A stretch of DNA of 64,000 nt, taken from NCBI GenBank assembly GCA_035524955.1, contig DATLFG010000008.1, positions 1 to 64,000 of the forward strand, given 5' to 3'. Positions 1 to 7,624 of this stretch are shown here, piece after piece. The stretch comes from CAMLFJ01 sp035524955 (GTDB lineage: Bacteria > Methylomirabilota > Methylomirabilia > Rokubacteriales > CSP1-6). The notes beneath the pieces were generated by a model. It was not told the origin of the DNA, ran no database searches, and saw only the letters and a program-made list of their open reading frames with translations. Made by a program: the position numbers and the translations under genes. The first letter of the stretch is position 1, and every line of letters starts with the position of its first letter.

Positions 1-1
1 C

Positions 2-412
2 TGCCGGTTCCCGGGCTGCCACGTGCGGGTCGGCGAAGGGCATCACGTGCGGCACTGGGCGCAGGGCGGCCCGACCACGCTGTCGAACCTGGCGCTCCTC
101 TGCCGCCGCCATCATCGGGCGGTGCACGAGGAGGGCTACCGAATCGAGCGACGGGCCGACGGCGCGTTCCAGTTCCGACGGCCGGATGGCCAAGTTTTGC
201 CCGGCGTGCCCCCGCCAGCGGCGGTGCCCGCCGATCCGGCGAGCGCGCTCCGGGCGCAGAGCATCGCGCAGGGGCTCGAGCTGCATGCGCGCACGGGGCT
301 CGCGCAGTGGTTCGGGGAGCGGCTGGATGTCGGCTGGGCGATCAATGTGCTCCATCCGCGGGCGAGGCACGATGCCGGATCGCCGCCGCGGCGGGACGGG
401 CGCGGCTCGTAG
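2..412 (+). CDS. HNH endonuclease (DUF222/13E12-like), C-terminal part
   Basis: This is the last 136 residues of a protein whose start lies left of the window. It opens with CRFPGC and continues GHHVRHWAQGGPTTLSN...LCRRHHRAVHE, an HNH nuclease core: paired Cys zinc ligands, the His-His catalytic position, the central Asn and the closing HH. This arrangement is typical of the HNH domain that ends DUF222 (13E12-type) proteins found in repeated copies in GC-rich bacteria. The last ~70 residues are Pro/Ala-rich and carry no recognised motif. Homing or mobile-element behaviour is known for some relatives, but nothing here shows mobility. Family assignment is confident; function is not known. Confidence 0.8.
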   Translation, partial: CRFPGCHVRVGEGHHVRHWAQGGPTTLSNLALLCRRHHRAVHEEGYRIERRADGAFQFRRPDGQVLPGVPPPAAVPADPASALRAQSIAQGLELHARTGLAQWFGERLDVGWAINVLHPRARHDAGSPPRRDGRGS

Positions 413-452
413 CCGTCCGCCCCCAGTCCGGATTAGCGTCAACACATGCGCC

Positions 453-541
453 ACCCTCACCCCGGCCCTCTCCCTTTCCGAGGGAGAGGGAGCCGTTCCG
501 ATCCCCTCGCCCCCGGAGGGGGAGAGGGACAGGGCGGGGGG
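453..541. repeat. Palindromic intergenic repeat, copy 1
   Basis: The block starts with a C-tract arm (CCCTCACCCCGGCCCTCTCC), has an inner GGGAGAGGG palindrome, and ends with a G-tract arm (GGAGAGGGACAGGGCGGGG). The two arms are near-complementary and could form a long hairpin in RNA from either strand. It lies between the convergent 3' ends of the HNH gene and the molybdopterin enzyme and fills most of that gap. Five further copies occur in the window. A bidirectional terminator or REP-like role is inferred. Confidence 0.75.
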
Positions 542-581
542 GTGCATAGGACGTGGAACACGCGTTCGTGGGGAGAGCGGG

Positions 582-2654
582 CTAGGCGGGCTGTGCTCGG
601 CGGATCCACACCGCGGTGTCGTGGAAGACGGCGCCGCCGTTCGGATAGCCGGGCTCGGCGCTGGTCAGTGCATTGATGCCGAGCCCGTTGACGAAGTGCC
701 TGTTCGGCCACACCCCCTCGACGATGACCACGCCGCGCGGCTGGCCCTCGCGGGGCTCGGCGTGGGCGATGACCCGGCCCCGCTCGTTGCCGAGCTGCAG
801 CGGGGTGCCGGCCACCGCGCCCAGGGCCGCGCAGTCCTCGGGATGGAGCAGCGCGGTCGGGCGCTTCTCGCGGGCCAGGGACGAGGGCGTCTCGGTGAAC
901 GTGGAGTTGAGGAACGTGCGCGCGGGCGCGGCCACCAGCCGGAACGGCTTCTCCGCGGTGGCCTCGTCGGTCACCGCGAAGTGATCCGGGAGCACGGGCA
1001 TCCGAGCGCCGCGCCCGCCGAAGCGCTCCCAGTCGGGCTTGAAGTGGAAGCGGCGGTCCGGCGTGGGGAAGCCGTCGAGGAAATGCGCGGTCTCGAACGC
1101 GGGCGCGAAGTCCTGGCCGCCCCGCCGCCAGTTGGTCTCCGCGTCCCACATGCCGGAGGCGCGCAGCGTCTCGTCCATGATCTCCCAGGGCGTCATCTGG
1201 AAGCCCTGGTGCGTGGCGCCGAGGCGCTTGGCCAGCTCGCAGATCACCCAGTGGTTCTCGCGGCACTCGCCCGGCGGCTCGATCACCTTCTTGGTGACCT
1301 GGAAATAGGTGTGCCCGCTCGCGGTGTAGAAGTCGTCGTGCTCGACGAACATCGTGGCGGGCAGAACCACGTCCGCGAAGGCCGCGGTCTCGGTCAGGAA
1401 CTGCTCGTGCACACAGAGGAAGAGGTCCTCGCGGGCGAGTCCGCGATGCACGAGGTTGAGCTCCGGGCACACCATCGCGGGATTGGTGTTCTGCACGAGC
1501 ATCGCGGTCACCGGCGGGCCCCCCTTGAGGGCCTCCGGATCGCCGGTGAGGATCTGCCCGAGGCGCGATTGATCGAGGGCGCGGATCGACTTGTCCACGA
1601 GGTCGCGTCCCTCGATCAAGGTGCGCTCGAGCGGATAGAGGGCGGTCTGGCCGTAGACGGCGCCGCCGCCCATGTGGCGCCACGCGCCGGTGATGGCGGG
1701 CAGACAGGTCACCGCGTGCATGTTCACGGCACCGTTCCGGGAGCGGCTGAAGCCGTGGTGGCAGCGGATGAAGCTCTTCTTGGTCCTCCCGTAGAGCCGG
1801 GCGAACTCCACGATCTGCGCGGCGGAGAGGCCGGTGATGGCCGCGGCCCACTCGGGCGTGCGCGTGGCCACGTGGGCGGCCAGCTCGTCGGGGCAGTCGG
1901 TGTAGGCGCGCAGGTAGTCCCAGTCGGCCAGGCCCTCGGCGAAGAGCACGTGCATGATCGCGCACGCGAGCGCGCCGTCGGTGCCGGGCCGCGGAGCCAG
2001 GTGCAGGTCGGCCTTCGCGGCGGTGTCGGTGCGGTAGGGGTCCACGACCACGAACGTCGCGCCGCGCCGCTTGGCCTGCATGGCGTGGCTCATCACGTTG
2101 ACCTGGGTGTTGACCGGGTTGCCACCCCAGATCACGACCAGATCCGAGTGCTCGCCGATCTCGCGCACGTCAACCCCGCGCTTGGCCCCCACGCCGGCGG
2201 CCCAGCCGGTGTCGGCCAGGGTCACGCAGATCGTCGAGTAGTAGCGCGAGTAGCCCATGGCGTGGGTCAGCCGGTTGATGCCGTCCCGCTGCACGAGGCC
2301 CATGGTGCCCGCGTAGTAGTAGGGCCACACCGTCTCGAGCCCGAGGCGGGCGGCCTGGCGCGTGAAGGCCTCCGCGACCAGGTCGAGGGCGTCGCTCCAC
2401 GCGATGCGCTCGAAGCGGCCCGAGCCCTTCGGGCCCAGGCGCCGGAGCGGGTGGAGGAGGCGGTCCGGGTGGTGCACGCGCTCGGCGTAGCGGCCGACCT
2501 TCTCGCAGATCACGCCGCGCGTGTAGGTGTTGCGGTGCGAGCCGCGGACGCGGCCGATCGTGTGGAGATCGAGGCGCTCGACCTCCAGCGCGCAGGTGCT
2601 GGTGCAGTCGTGCGGGCACACCGAGGGGACGGTCTCGACGGGAATCTGGGCCAT
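582..2654 (-). CDS. Molybdopterin oxidoreductase (DMSO reductase family)
   Basis: A 690-residue cytoplasmic-looking enzyme of the bis-molybdopterin guanine dinucleotide family. Near the N terminus CPHDCTSTC (Cys13, 17, 21) plus Cys50 in GVICEKV form a typical [4Fe-4S] site. Cys143 in STICVTLADTG is the likely molybdenum ligand (inferred by position). The middle carries the family segment VVIWGGNPVNTQ, and the C-terminal ~120 residues match the molydopterin dinucleotide-binding domain. There is no Tat signal. Another ATG lies four codons upstream, but a TATGCT hexamer ends seven bases before the chosen ATG, fitting leaderless initiation. No partner Fe-S or membrane subunit is adjacent. The substrate cannot be told; many such stand-alone members are annotated loosely as formate dehydrogenase or thiosulfate reductase-like. 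Confidence 0.85.
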   Translation of the reverse strand: MAQIPVETVPSVCPHDCTSTCALEVERLDLHTIGRVRGSHRNTYTRGVICEKVGRYAERVHHPDRLLHPLRRLGPKGSGRFERIAWSDALDLVAEAFTRQAARLGLETVWPYYYAGTMGLVQRDGINRLTHAMGYSRYYSTICVTLADTGWAAGVGAKRGVDVREIGEHSDLVVIWGGNPVNTQVNVMSHAMQAKRRGATFVVVDPYRTDTAAKADLHLAPRPGTDGALACAIMHVLFAEGLADWDYLRAYTDCPDELAAHVATRTPEWAAAITGLSAAQIVEFARLYGRTKKSFIRCHHGFSRSRNGAVNMHAVTCLPAITGAWRHMGGGAVYGQTALYPLERTLIEGRDLVDKSIRALDQSRLGQILTGDPEALKGGPPVTAMLVQNTNPAMVCPELNLVHRGLAREDLFLCVHEQFLTETAAFADVVLPATMFVEHDDFYTASGHTYFQVTKKVIEPPGECRENHWVICELAKRLGATHQGFQMTPWEIMDETLRASGMWDAETNWRRGGQDFAPAFETAHFLDGFPTPDRRFHFKPDWERFGGRGARMPVLPDHFAVTDEATAEKPFRLVAAPARTFLNSTFTETPSSLAREKRPTALLHPEDCAALGAVAGTPLQLGNERGRVIAHAEPREGQPRGVVIVEGVWPNRHFVNGLGINALTSAEPGYPNGGAVFHDTAVWIRRAQPA

Positions 2655-2661
2655 GGCCCCA

Positions 2662-2682
2662 AGCATACCTCAGAGGGACAAT
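2662..2682. promoter_or_regulatory. Divergent -10-like hexamers close to both start codons
   Basis: On the minus strand TATGCT (2667-2662) ends 7 bases before the ATG of the molybdopterin enzyme. On the plus strand GACAAT (2677-2682) ends 6 bases before a GTG. Both distances would place transcription start at or beside the start codon. No convincing -35 was found for either, so this is a pattern-based guess supported by similar spacing at other genes in the window. Confidence 0.35.
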
Positions 2683-2688
2683 GGGGCG

Positions 2689-3123
2689 GTGGGGACCCCG
2701 ATCCGGCCGCTGCCCGAGTCCATAGCCCGGTGGAGCACGCGCGCGCGCTGGCTGCGCCAGCTCGATGCGCTGGCCGCCGGGGGACTCGTCTGGGGGCTGC
2801 TGGCTGTGACGCTGCCCGGCCTCGGCGGGGGTCTCCAGGCCGGAGCGGCGGTCGCGATTACCGGACTCCTCGGAGCCATCCTGCCGATCCGCGTCCGGTG
2901 GCGCCCGATCAGCGGGGCGGTCGGGCTCTGGGTGAGCCGGACGCTCGTACCCGGGGATCGCGCCTGGCACGTGAGGTCCGAGGGGCCCGAGCTGGTGATC
3001 GTCACCGCCCGCCGCGGCCTGCGCCTGACGGTCGCGGTGCCGGGGCGGGGGGTCGCCGAGGGCCTCAGCGTGCGGCGGACCCGCGTGCTGGTTCTGGGCG
3101 TCGACGAGCGCGCGCGCCGATAG
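2689..3123 (+). CDS. Small membrane protein, unknown function
   Basis: A 144-residue protein with two hydrophobic segments at about residues 24-40 and 47-62 (LAAGGLVWGLLAVTLPGL and GAAVAITGLLGAILPI), followed by an Arg-rich cytosolic-type domain of about 80 residues with several beta-like stretches. This layout resembles small two-helix membrane proteins with a PH-like or YdbS-like tail, but no family motif is certain. The GTG start is chosen because upstream in-frame starts would overlap the divergent gene and because a -10-like GACAAT sits 6 bases before it. It is divergent from the molybdopterin enzyme. Confidence 0.55.
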   Translation: MGTPIRPLPESIARWSTRARWLRQLDALAAGGLVWGLLAVTLPGLGGGLQAGAAVAITGLLGAILPIRVRWRPISGAVGLWVSRTLVPGDRAWHVRSEGPELVIVTARRGLRLTVAVPGRGVAEGLSVRRTRVLVLGVDERARR

Positions 3124-3147
3124 CGACGGCCCCTGGCCGCCGGCCGG

Positions 3148-3360
3148 CTACTTCGTCGCTTCCTTGACCTTCTTCCCTGCTTCTTTCGCGGCTTCTTCGA
3201 CCTTCTCGCCGGCCTTCTGCATCGTCTTGCCGGCCTCGCCGACGGCCTCGTCCACCTTCTCGCCGGCTTTCTCGGCCGGTCCCTTCTGCTCGCAGCCCGC
3301 GAGCATGCCGAGCGCGAGGCTCAGGGCCACCATGATCTGAAGCCGGTTCATCGTCGGCAT
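3148..3360 (-). CDS. Small lipoprotein with apolipoprotein-like repeats
   Basis: A 70-residue protein. Residues 1-22 form a lipoprotein signal peptide ending in LAG-Cys23. The mature part is nearly all Lys/Glu/Ala, with a recurring unit of the type KAGEKVEEA (copies around residues 31, 50 and 60), predicting one long amphipathic helix, like LEA- or apolipophorin-like repeats. A strong GGAGGAGGG ribosome-binding site lies about 6 bases before the first ATG, so that start is preferred over the ATG three codons later. It is probably anchored in a membrane and may protect against stress or bind the envelope; the function is inferred only from composition. Confidence 0.75.
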   Translation of the reverse strand: MPTMNRLQIMVALSLALGMLAGCEQKGPAEKAGEKVDEAVGEAGKTMQKAGEKVEEAAKEAGKKVKEATK

Positions 3361-3407
3361 CGCTGTCCCTCCTCCATGGAAATCGGATCGGCGTGAGCGG
3401 TATCGCT

Positions 3408-4484
3408 TCACGCCGAGTAGCGCTTCACCGCCTCCTCGTCCCAGACGAGGCCGGCGCCGGGGCGGTCGGGGATCTGGGCCACCCCGTTCTTCACCCGCAG
3501 GGGCTCCTGCACCAGCGGCGCGGCCCAGTCCATGTACTCGAGCCAGTGGCAGGTGGGTGTCACCCCGAGCAGGTGCACGCTGAACTCGGGGAAGAGATGG
3601 CTCGACATGTCGATGCCGTGGGCGTGGGCGAGCGCGGCGGCGCGCAGCCAACCGGTGACCCCGCCGATGCGCTGCACGTCGGGCATCACGAAGTCGAGCG
3701 AGCGCATCGCGATGGCGCGCGCCAGCTCGAAGGTGTCCACCAGGTTCTCGCCGGTCTGGATCGGGGTGGCCACCTCCGCCGCGATGCGCGCGTAGCCCTC
3801 GTACTCGTCGTGGCGGAGCGGCTCCTCGATCCAGTAGAGGCCCTCGCCGTCGAGGGCGCGCGCGCGGCGGAGGCCCTCGTTCACGGTGAGGCGCTGGTTG
3901 AAGTCGCACATCAGGATGGCGGTGTCGCCGATCCGCTTCTTGACCGCGCGCACCGCGGCCAGGTCCTGGGCGAAGTCGTCGCGGCCCACCCGGAGCTTGA
4001 TCGCGCCGAAGCCCTCCCCGAGGAGTTCCTCCGCCTCGTCGGCGAGGGCCTCCACCGGCTGGATCCAGAGGCCGGTGCTGTTGTAGGCGGGCACCGCCCG
4101 GGCCGCGCCGCCCAGCAGCGTGACCAGCGGTACGCCGCGCGCCTGGCCGAGCGCGTCCCAGGCCGCCATGTCCAGACCGGCCAGGGCCAGCCCGACCAGA
4201 CCGGGGGTGTCGAGCAGGGTGAGCTGCCGGCGCAGCTTGGCCTCGAGATCGAAGGGCGCGAGCTCATCTCCCTTGACCATCTCGAACAGGCCTTGGGCGC
4301 AGCCGACGATGGAGGCGAGCGTCCACGGGGCGAAGCCGAAGACGTAGGAGCGCCCGGTCACGCCGTCGTCGGTCTCGAGATCGAAGAGCACGAGCGCCGC
4401 TTTCGGGATGGCGCCGCTGGCGCTCACCGGGGGGCGACGGAACGGGACGAGCACGGGGCGCGCGCGAAGGGCCCGGATCTTCAT
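3408..4484 (-). CDS. Mandelate racemase homologue (enolase superfamily)
   Basis: At 358 residues it is almost exactly the length of Pseudomonas mandelate racemase, and every active-site position sits one residue below that enzyme's numbering. Lys163 matches K164, Arg165 replaces K166, Asp194/Glu220/Glu246 are the metal ligands, Asp269-His296 the catalytic dyad, and Glu316 the general acid. DVQRIGGVTGW and SSHLFPE are near-identical to the family. The Lys-to-Arg change at the S-face base is the notable difference. An ATG four codons upstream exists, but length, numbering and a promoter 7 bases away favour the start used here. A racemase or dehydratase acting on a 2-hydroxy acid is likely. Confidence 0.85.
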   Translation of the reverse strand: MKIRALRARPVLVPFRRPPVSASGAIPKAALVLFDLETDDGVTGRSYVFGFAPWTLASIVGCAQGLFEMVKGDELAPFDLEAKLRRQLTLLDTPGLVGLALAGLDMAAWDALGQARGVPLVTLLGGAARAVPAYNSTGLWIQPVEALADEAEELLGEGFGAIKLRVGRDDFAQDLAAVRAVKKRIGDTAILMCDFNQRLTVNEGLRRARALDGEGLYWIEEPLRHDEYEGYARIAAEVATPIQTGENLVDTFELARAIAMRSLDFVMPDVQRIGGVTGWLRAAALAHAHGIDMSSHLFPEFSVHLLGVTPTCHWLEYMDWAAPLVQEPLRVKNGVAQIPDRPGAGLVWDEEAVKRYSA

Positions 4485-4491
4485 GGTGAGA

Positions 4492-4521
4492 GACATAGCG
4501 TCTCGCCCCGGGCGGTGTCAA
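4492..4521 (-). promoter_or_regulatory. Promoter of the mandelate racemase homologue
   Basis: A perfect TTGACA (4521-4516) is followed after 18 bases by TATGTC (4497-4492). The -10 element ends only 7 bases before the ATG, so the transcript would begin at or next to the start codon. No Shine-Dalgarno sequence is present, consistent with a leaderless message. Confidence 0.6.
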
Positions 4522-4545
4522 GCGACCGCCCGGCCGCCGGCAAGC

Positions 4546-4575
4546 TTGACAGCCGGCCGTACCGGGGCCGATCAT
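4546..4575 (+). promoter_or_regulatory. Possible promoter of the HD-like gene
   Basis: TTGACA (4546-4551) is followed after 18 bases by GATCAT (4570-4575), a 4 of 6 match to the -10 consensus. It points away from the divergent TTGACA at 4521-4516. The -35 is perfect; the -10 is weak. Confidence 0.4.
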
Positions 4576-4610
4576 CAGATATGAGTCTGCCCCCAGGGAG
4601 GGACGCCAGG

Positions 4611-5348
4611 ATGACGACGCTACAGCGGGCCGAGGCCGCCGAGCACGCGCTGAGCCAGGAGCTCGATCGGATCGTGGTGAAGTCGGTGCTCTTCACCTCG
4701 GGTGAGCGGGATCCCCGCCAGCCGGTGCCGCGGCCGCCGGACGACGGCCGGCTCTACCTGATGGGCCACGATCCGCGCCTGCCGAAGATGCCCGACAAGC
4801 CGACCCTGTTCGACTTCTTCCGGCTGCGCTTCGGGCCGTCGGCGCACCTGCTGCAGAGCGCACGGCTGGCCATGAAGAACGGGGTGGACGAGAAGATCGT
4901 CCTGGCCTGCCTGCTGCACGACATCGCGATCGCCGGCTTCATCCGGAGCGACCACGGCTACTGGAGCGCGCAGCTCGTGGAGCCCTACGTGGACGAGGAG
5001 GTGGCCTGGGGCATCCGCTATCATCAGGCCCTGCGCTTCTTCCCCGACGAGGCCGTCGGCTACCAGTACCCCGAGCTCTATCGCAAGCTCTTCGGCGCCG
5101 ACTACGTGCCCGAGCCGCACATCCAGGAAGCCTACCGGTACGCGCGGAACCACAAGTGGTACATGACCTCGCGGCTCATCACCGTGAACGACCTCTACGC
5201 CTTCGATCCCGGCGTGCAGGTGGAGCTGGAGGAGTTCACGGACGTGGTGGGGCGTCACTTTCGGCAGCCGAAGGAAGGGCTCGGTTTCGATCAGAGCCCG
5301 GCGGCGCACATGTGGCGCACCATCAACTGGCCGACGCGCTACCTGTAG
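4611..5348 (+). CDS. HD-domain-like hydrolase, unknown substrate
   Basis: A 245-residue protein with an HD-type core: ARLAMKNGVDEKIVLACLLHDIAIAGF (HD pair near residue 102), a His/Asp-bearing stretch after it (SDHGYW), and GIRYHQALRFF, spaced like the remaining metal ligands of HD phosphohydrolases. The C-terminal part (RNHKWYMTSRLITVNDLYAFDP) is rich in aromatic residues. The start follows an AGGGAGG ribosome-binding site; an ATG ten codons upstream has none. A hydrolase related to inositol oxygenase or other HD oxygenases is possible. Divergent from the racemase homologue, so a shared pathway is possible but not shown. Confidence 0.6.
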   Translation: MTTLQRAEAAEHALSQELDRIVVKSVLFTSGERDPRQPVPRPPDDGRLYLMGHDPRLPKMPDKPTLFDFFRLRFGPSAHLLQSARLAMKNGVDEKIVLACLLHDIAIAGFIRSDHGYWSAQLVEPYVDEEVAWGIRYHQALRFFPDEAVGYQYPELYRKLFGADYVPEPHIQEAYRYARNHKWYMTSRLITVNDLYAFDPGVQVELEEFTDVVGRHFRQPKEGLGFDQSPAAHMWRTINWPTRYL

Positions 5349-5375
5349 GAGATCGGAGGGCGCGGCCTACGCAAC

Positions 5376-6947
5376 CTAGCCGCGTTGATTCGGCAGGGAC
5401 GTCGTCGCGTACGTCCCGGCCATGCCGCGGGTGCCCGGCTGGTAGGGAATGGGCGCGCCGGGGTCGTCGGGCGTGATCGGCAGCGGCACGCCGTCGCGGT
5501 GCCCGAGCGCGCGCTCGACCAGCTCGAAGAGCGGCCCCTTGTCGTACTGGGCGTAGAAGCCGGCGGTGAGCCGGATCGGGTCGCCGGAGTAGAAGCGCAC
5601 GTACTGGGCCATGCGCTGGGCGAAGGCCTCGCCGGTCGCGTCCCAGGCGAGCTTGAAGAGTGCGATGCGCTCCTCGGCGGAGACCCCGGCGCGGCCGCGC
5701 ACGTAGCGGTCGATGTGGGGCCGCAGCTCGGGGTTCTGCAGATCCGCCTCGCTCGGGGCGTAGAAGAAGCCGCCCGCGGCCAGGGTCTGGACGATCTCGA
5801 CGAACCGGCGGTAGACCGTACCGGTCTGGAGATGAAAGGCGCGGAGCCCGTGGCCCCCCGGGACCCACACCCCGCTCGGCAGCCGCTGGGCCATGGCCTC
5901 GGCGCCGTAGAAGACGGCGCGGGCGATCTCCATCTGGCTCAGCATCTCGCCGAGCTTCTCCTGCACGTGAAGGAACCCGGTGATGCCGATGGCGTCGGCC
6001 ACCTTCATGCCGAGCCCGCAGAAGAACTCGAGCTGGCTCAGCATGCGCGCGCTCGTCTGCACGTTGAGCAGCGCGCCGTAGTCGGCCCCGAGGGTGTTGA
6101 TGACCTCCGCGCTGCCCGGGCTGCCGTCCACCATCACCCGGTCCCACGGCACCAGCACGTCCTCGAAGACCGCGATGCAGTCCATTTCCTCGAACCGGCT
6201 CGAGAGCGGATGGTCGAAGCGCGAGCGGGGCAGGGGAGACACCGTCTCGCGGCAGATGAACGTGAGGCCCGGCGTCGACGACGGGATGCCGAAGGCGAGC
6301 GCGTAGGCGTCGTCGCCCGGCGGCACGCCGCCGAACGGGATCACCGCGACCTCCTCGGTGATCGGGGCCATGGTGCCCAGCATCTTGGCCCCGCGCACGA
6401 TGATGCCCTCCGGCGTCTCGCGCACCCGGCCCAGGTGGAGGTACGGGTCCTCCTGCTGGGCCGAGGTCTTGCTGCGATCGATCTGCGGGTTGATCAGCAT
6501 GTGGGTGAGGAAGAGATCGCGCTCCCGCACGTACTCGTAGTAGCGGGTGGCGTTCTCGCCGAAGCGGGCGCCCGCGCGCGCGAAGCGGTCGGCCATGAGA
6601 TGCCAGCCGGTGACGAACTGGTTCATGAAGTCGGGCGAGCGCCCCATGAACCCGAAGTTGTGGTCGGCGCGCAGCTTGAAGTGCTTGCGCTTCTTCACCA
6701 GGTCTTCGCGCGAGTAGGGGACGAGGAACGAGGTGGACACCGGCTGGCCGGTGGTCGGCGACGGGTAGGTCATCACGTCGCGGTAGGCCGGGTCCCCCTG
6801 CATGTCGTACTGCTCGGCGATGGCGCGGATCGGCTCCTGGAACACGGGCTCGGCGGTGACGTCGGCGATGCGCCGGCCGCCCAGGAAGACGCGGGGCGTC
6901 TGCTTCCTGAGCGACTCGATGTATTCGGCTCCGCTCCGGGCCGGCAT
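5376..6947 (-). CDS. 4-hydroxyphenylacetate 3-monooxygenase large subunit (HpaB family)
   Basis: A 523-residue FADH2-using aromatic hydroxylase. It shows the HpaB hallmark segments: HNFGFMGRSPDFMNQF near residue 100, RERDLFLTHMLINPQ, and the flavin-pocket stretch RGAKMLGTMAPITEE. The family hydroxylates phenols ortho to the hydroxyl using reduced flavin from a separate reductase. A flavin reductase gene lies divergently 95 bases away, a plausible HpaC partner. The ATG is chosen because AAGGGTGG lies 6 bases before it; an upstream in-frame codon would add 12 residues without support. The actual phenolic substrate (4-hydroxyphenylacetate, phenol, chlorophenol) cannot be told from sequence. Confidence 0.88.
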   Translation of the reverse strand: MPARSGAEYIESLRKQTPRVFLGGRRIADVTAEPVFQEPIRAIAEQYDMQGDPAYRDVMTYPSPTTGQPVSTSFLVPYSREDLVKKRKHFKLRADHNFGFMGRSPDFMNQFVTGWHLMADRFARAGARFGENATRYYEYVRERDLFLTHMLINPQIDRSKTSAQQEDPYLHLGRVRETPEGIIVRGAKMLGTMAPITEEVAVIPFGGVPPGDDAYALAFGIPSSTPGLTFICRETVSPLPRSRFDHPLSSRFEEMDCIAVFEDVLVPWDRVMVDGSPGSAEVINTLGADYGALLNVQTSARMLSQLEFFCGLGMKVADAIGITGFLHVQEKLGEMLSQMEIARAVFYGAEAMAQRLPSGVWVPGGHGLRAFHLQTGTVYRRFVEIVQTLAAGGFFYAPSEADLQNPELRPHIDRYVRGRAGVSAEERIALFKLAWDATGEAFAQRMAQYVRFYSGDPIRLTAGFYAQYDKGPLFELVERALGHRDGVPLPITPDDPGAPIPYQPGTRGMAGTYATTSLPNQRG

Positions 6948-6991
6948 GGCGCCCACCCTTTCACGAAACGCGCGGCCCGTCAACCAACGGG

Positions 6992-7020
6992 TCGACAGCG
7001 CGGGCGGGCGATGGCAGAAT
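6992..7020 (+). promoter_or_regulatory. Promoter of the flavin reductase gene
   Basis: TCGACA (6992-6997) and CAGAAT (7015-7020) are separated by 17 bases, matching the sigma-70 consensus at 5 and 4 positions. A TTGACG element on the opposite strand (6983-6978), facing the HpaB gene, lies back to back with it. Confidence 0.5.
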
Positions 7021-7042
7021 CGGCGGCCGGGAGGAGAGAGCC

Positions 7043-7546
7043 ATGGACGCCAACGTGAAGAAGACCGCGCTCCGCATGATTCCCTACGGGCTCTACGTGC
7101 TGACCGCGAAGGGCAAGGACGACACCGTCGCGGCGGCCACCGTGAACTGGGTGACGCAGGCGTCGTTCACCCCGCCGCTGGTGGCGGTGGGGGTGAAGAC
7201 CGACTCGCACGCCCACGCGCTCATCAAGGAGTCGAAGGCCTTCGCGCTCAACGTGCTGGGCAAGGGCCAGCAGGCCATGGCCTTCACCTTCTTCAAGCCC
7301 GCCGTGCGCGAGGGGCAGTCGATCTCGGGCGAGCCGTTCCGCTGGGGGACCACCGGGGCGCCCATCCTCGAGCGGACGCCCGCGTTCGTGGAGTGCCGGC
7401 TCGTGGAGTCGGTGGAGCGCGGGGACCACTCGGTCTTCGTGGGCGAGGTGGTGGAGGCGGGCCTGGGCAAGCCCGTCGAGGGCCGCGCGGACGACGCGAC
7501 GCTCTGGCTGAAGGAGCTGGGTCCGAACGTGTTCTACGGCGGGTAG
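7043..7546 (+). CDS. Flavin reductase-like FMN-binding protein (HpaC-like)
   Basis: A 167-residue protein of the FMN-binding split-barrel flavin reductase family. Typical segments are an N-terminal strand GLYVLTAKG, the isoalloxazine-contacting stretch ATVNWVTQASFTPPLVAVGV, and the later EGQSISGEPFRWG...GAPILERTPAFVECRL. These enzymes reduce free FMN or FAD with NAD(P)H and hand it to two-component monooxygenases. The adjacent divergent HpaB-type oxygenase is the obvious partner. A GGAGGAGAG ribosome-binding site precedes the ATG. It could instead be a stand-alone FMN protein of unknown role. Confidence 0.8.
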   Translation: MDANVKKTALRMIPYGLYVLTAKGKDDTVAAATVNWVTQASFTPPLVAVGVKTDSHAHALIKESKAFALNVLGKGQQAMAFTFFKPAVREGQSISGEPFRWGTTGAPILERTPAFVECRLVESVERGDHSVFVGEVVEAGLGKPVEGRADDATLWLKELGPNVFYGG

Positions 7547-7553
7547 CACGGCT

Positions 7554-7620
7554 TCCCCCTCACCCTGCCCTCTCCCCCTCGACGGGGGAGAGGGTAGGGT
7601 GAGGGGCAGGGAGGGTGAGG
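7554..7620. repeat. Palindromic intergenic repeat, copy 2
   Basis: CCCTCACCCTGCCCTCTCCC, a short CTCGACG turn, then GGGGGAGAGGGTAGGGTGAG: an almost perfect inverted repeat of about 22 bp per arm, followed by a second G-tract (GGGAGGGTGAGGGGG). It lies between the convergent 3' ends of the flavin reductase and threonine-synthase-like genes. A two-way terminator role is inferred. Confidence 0.8.
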
Positions 7621-7624
7621 GGGC

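Noticed and set aside
186..3167. A very long plus-strand open frame opposite the molybdopterin enzyme
   Set aside because: Arg/Gly/Ala/Pro-rich translation without family motifs; the opposite strand encodes a clear enzyme. It is a composition shadow of GC-rich DNA. The same holds for many long antisense frames in the window.
453..7620. CRISPR-like repeats from the C-tract/G-tract blocks
   Set aside because: Copies are kilobases apart, palindromic and without regular spacers. No cas genes are present.
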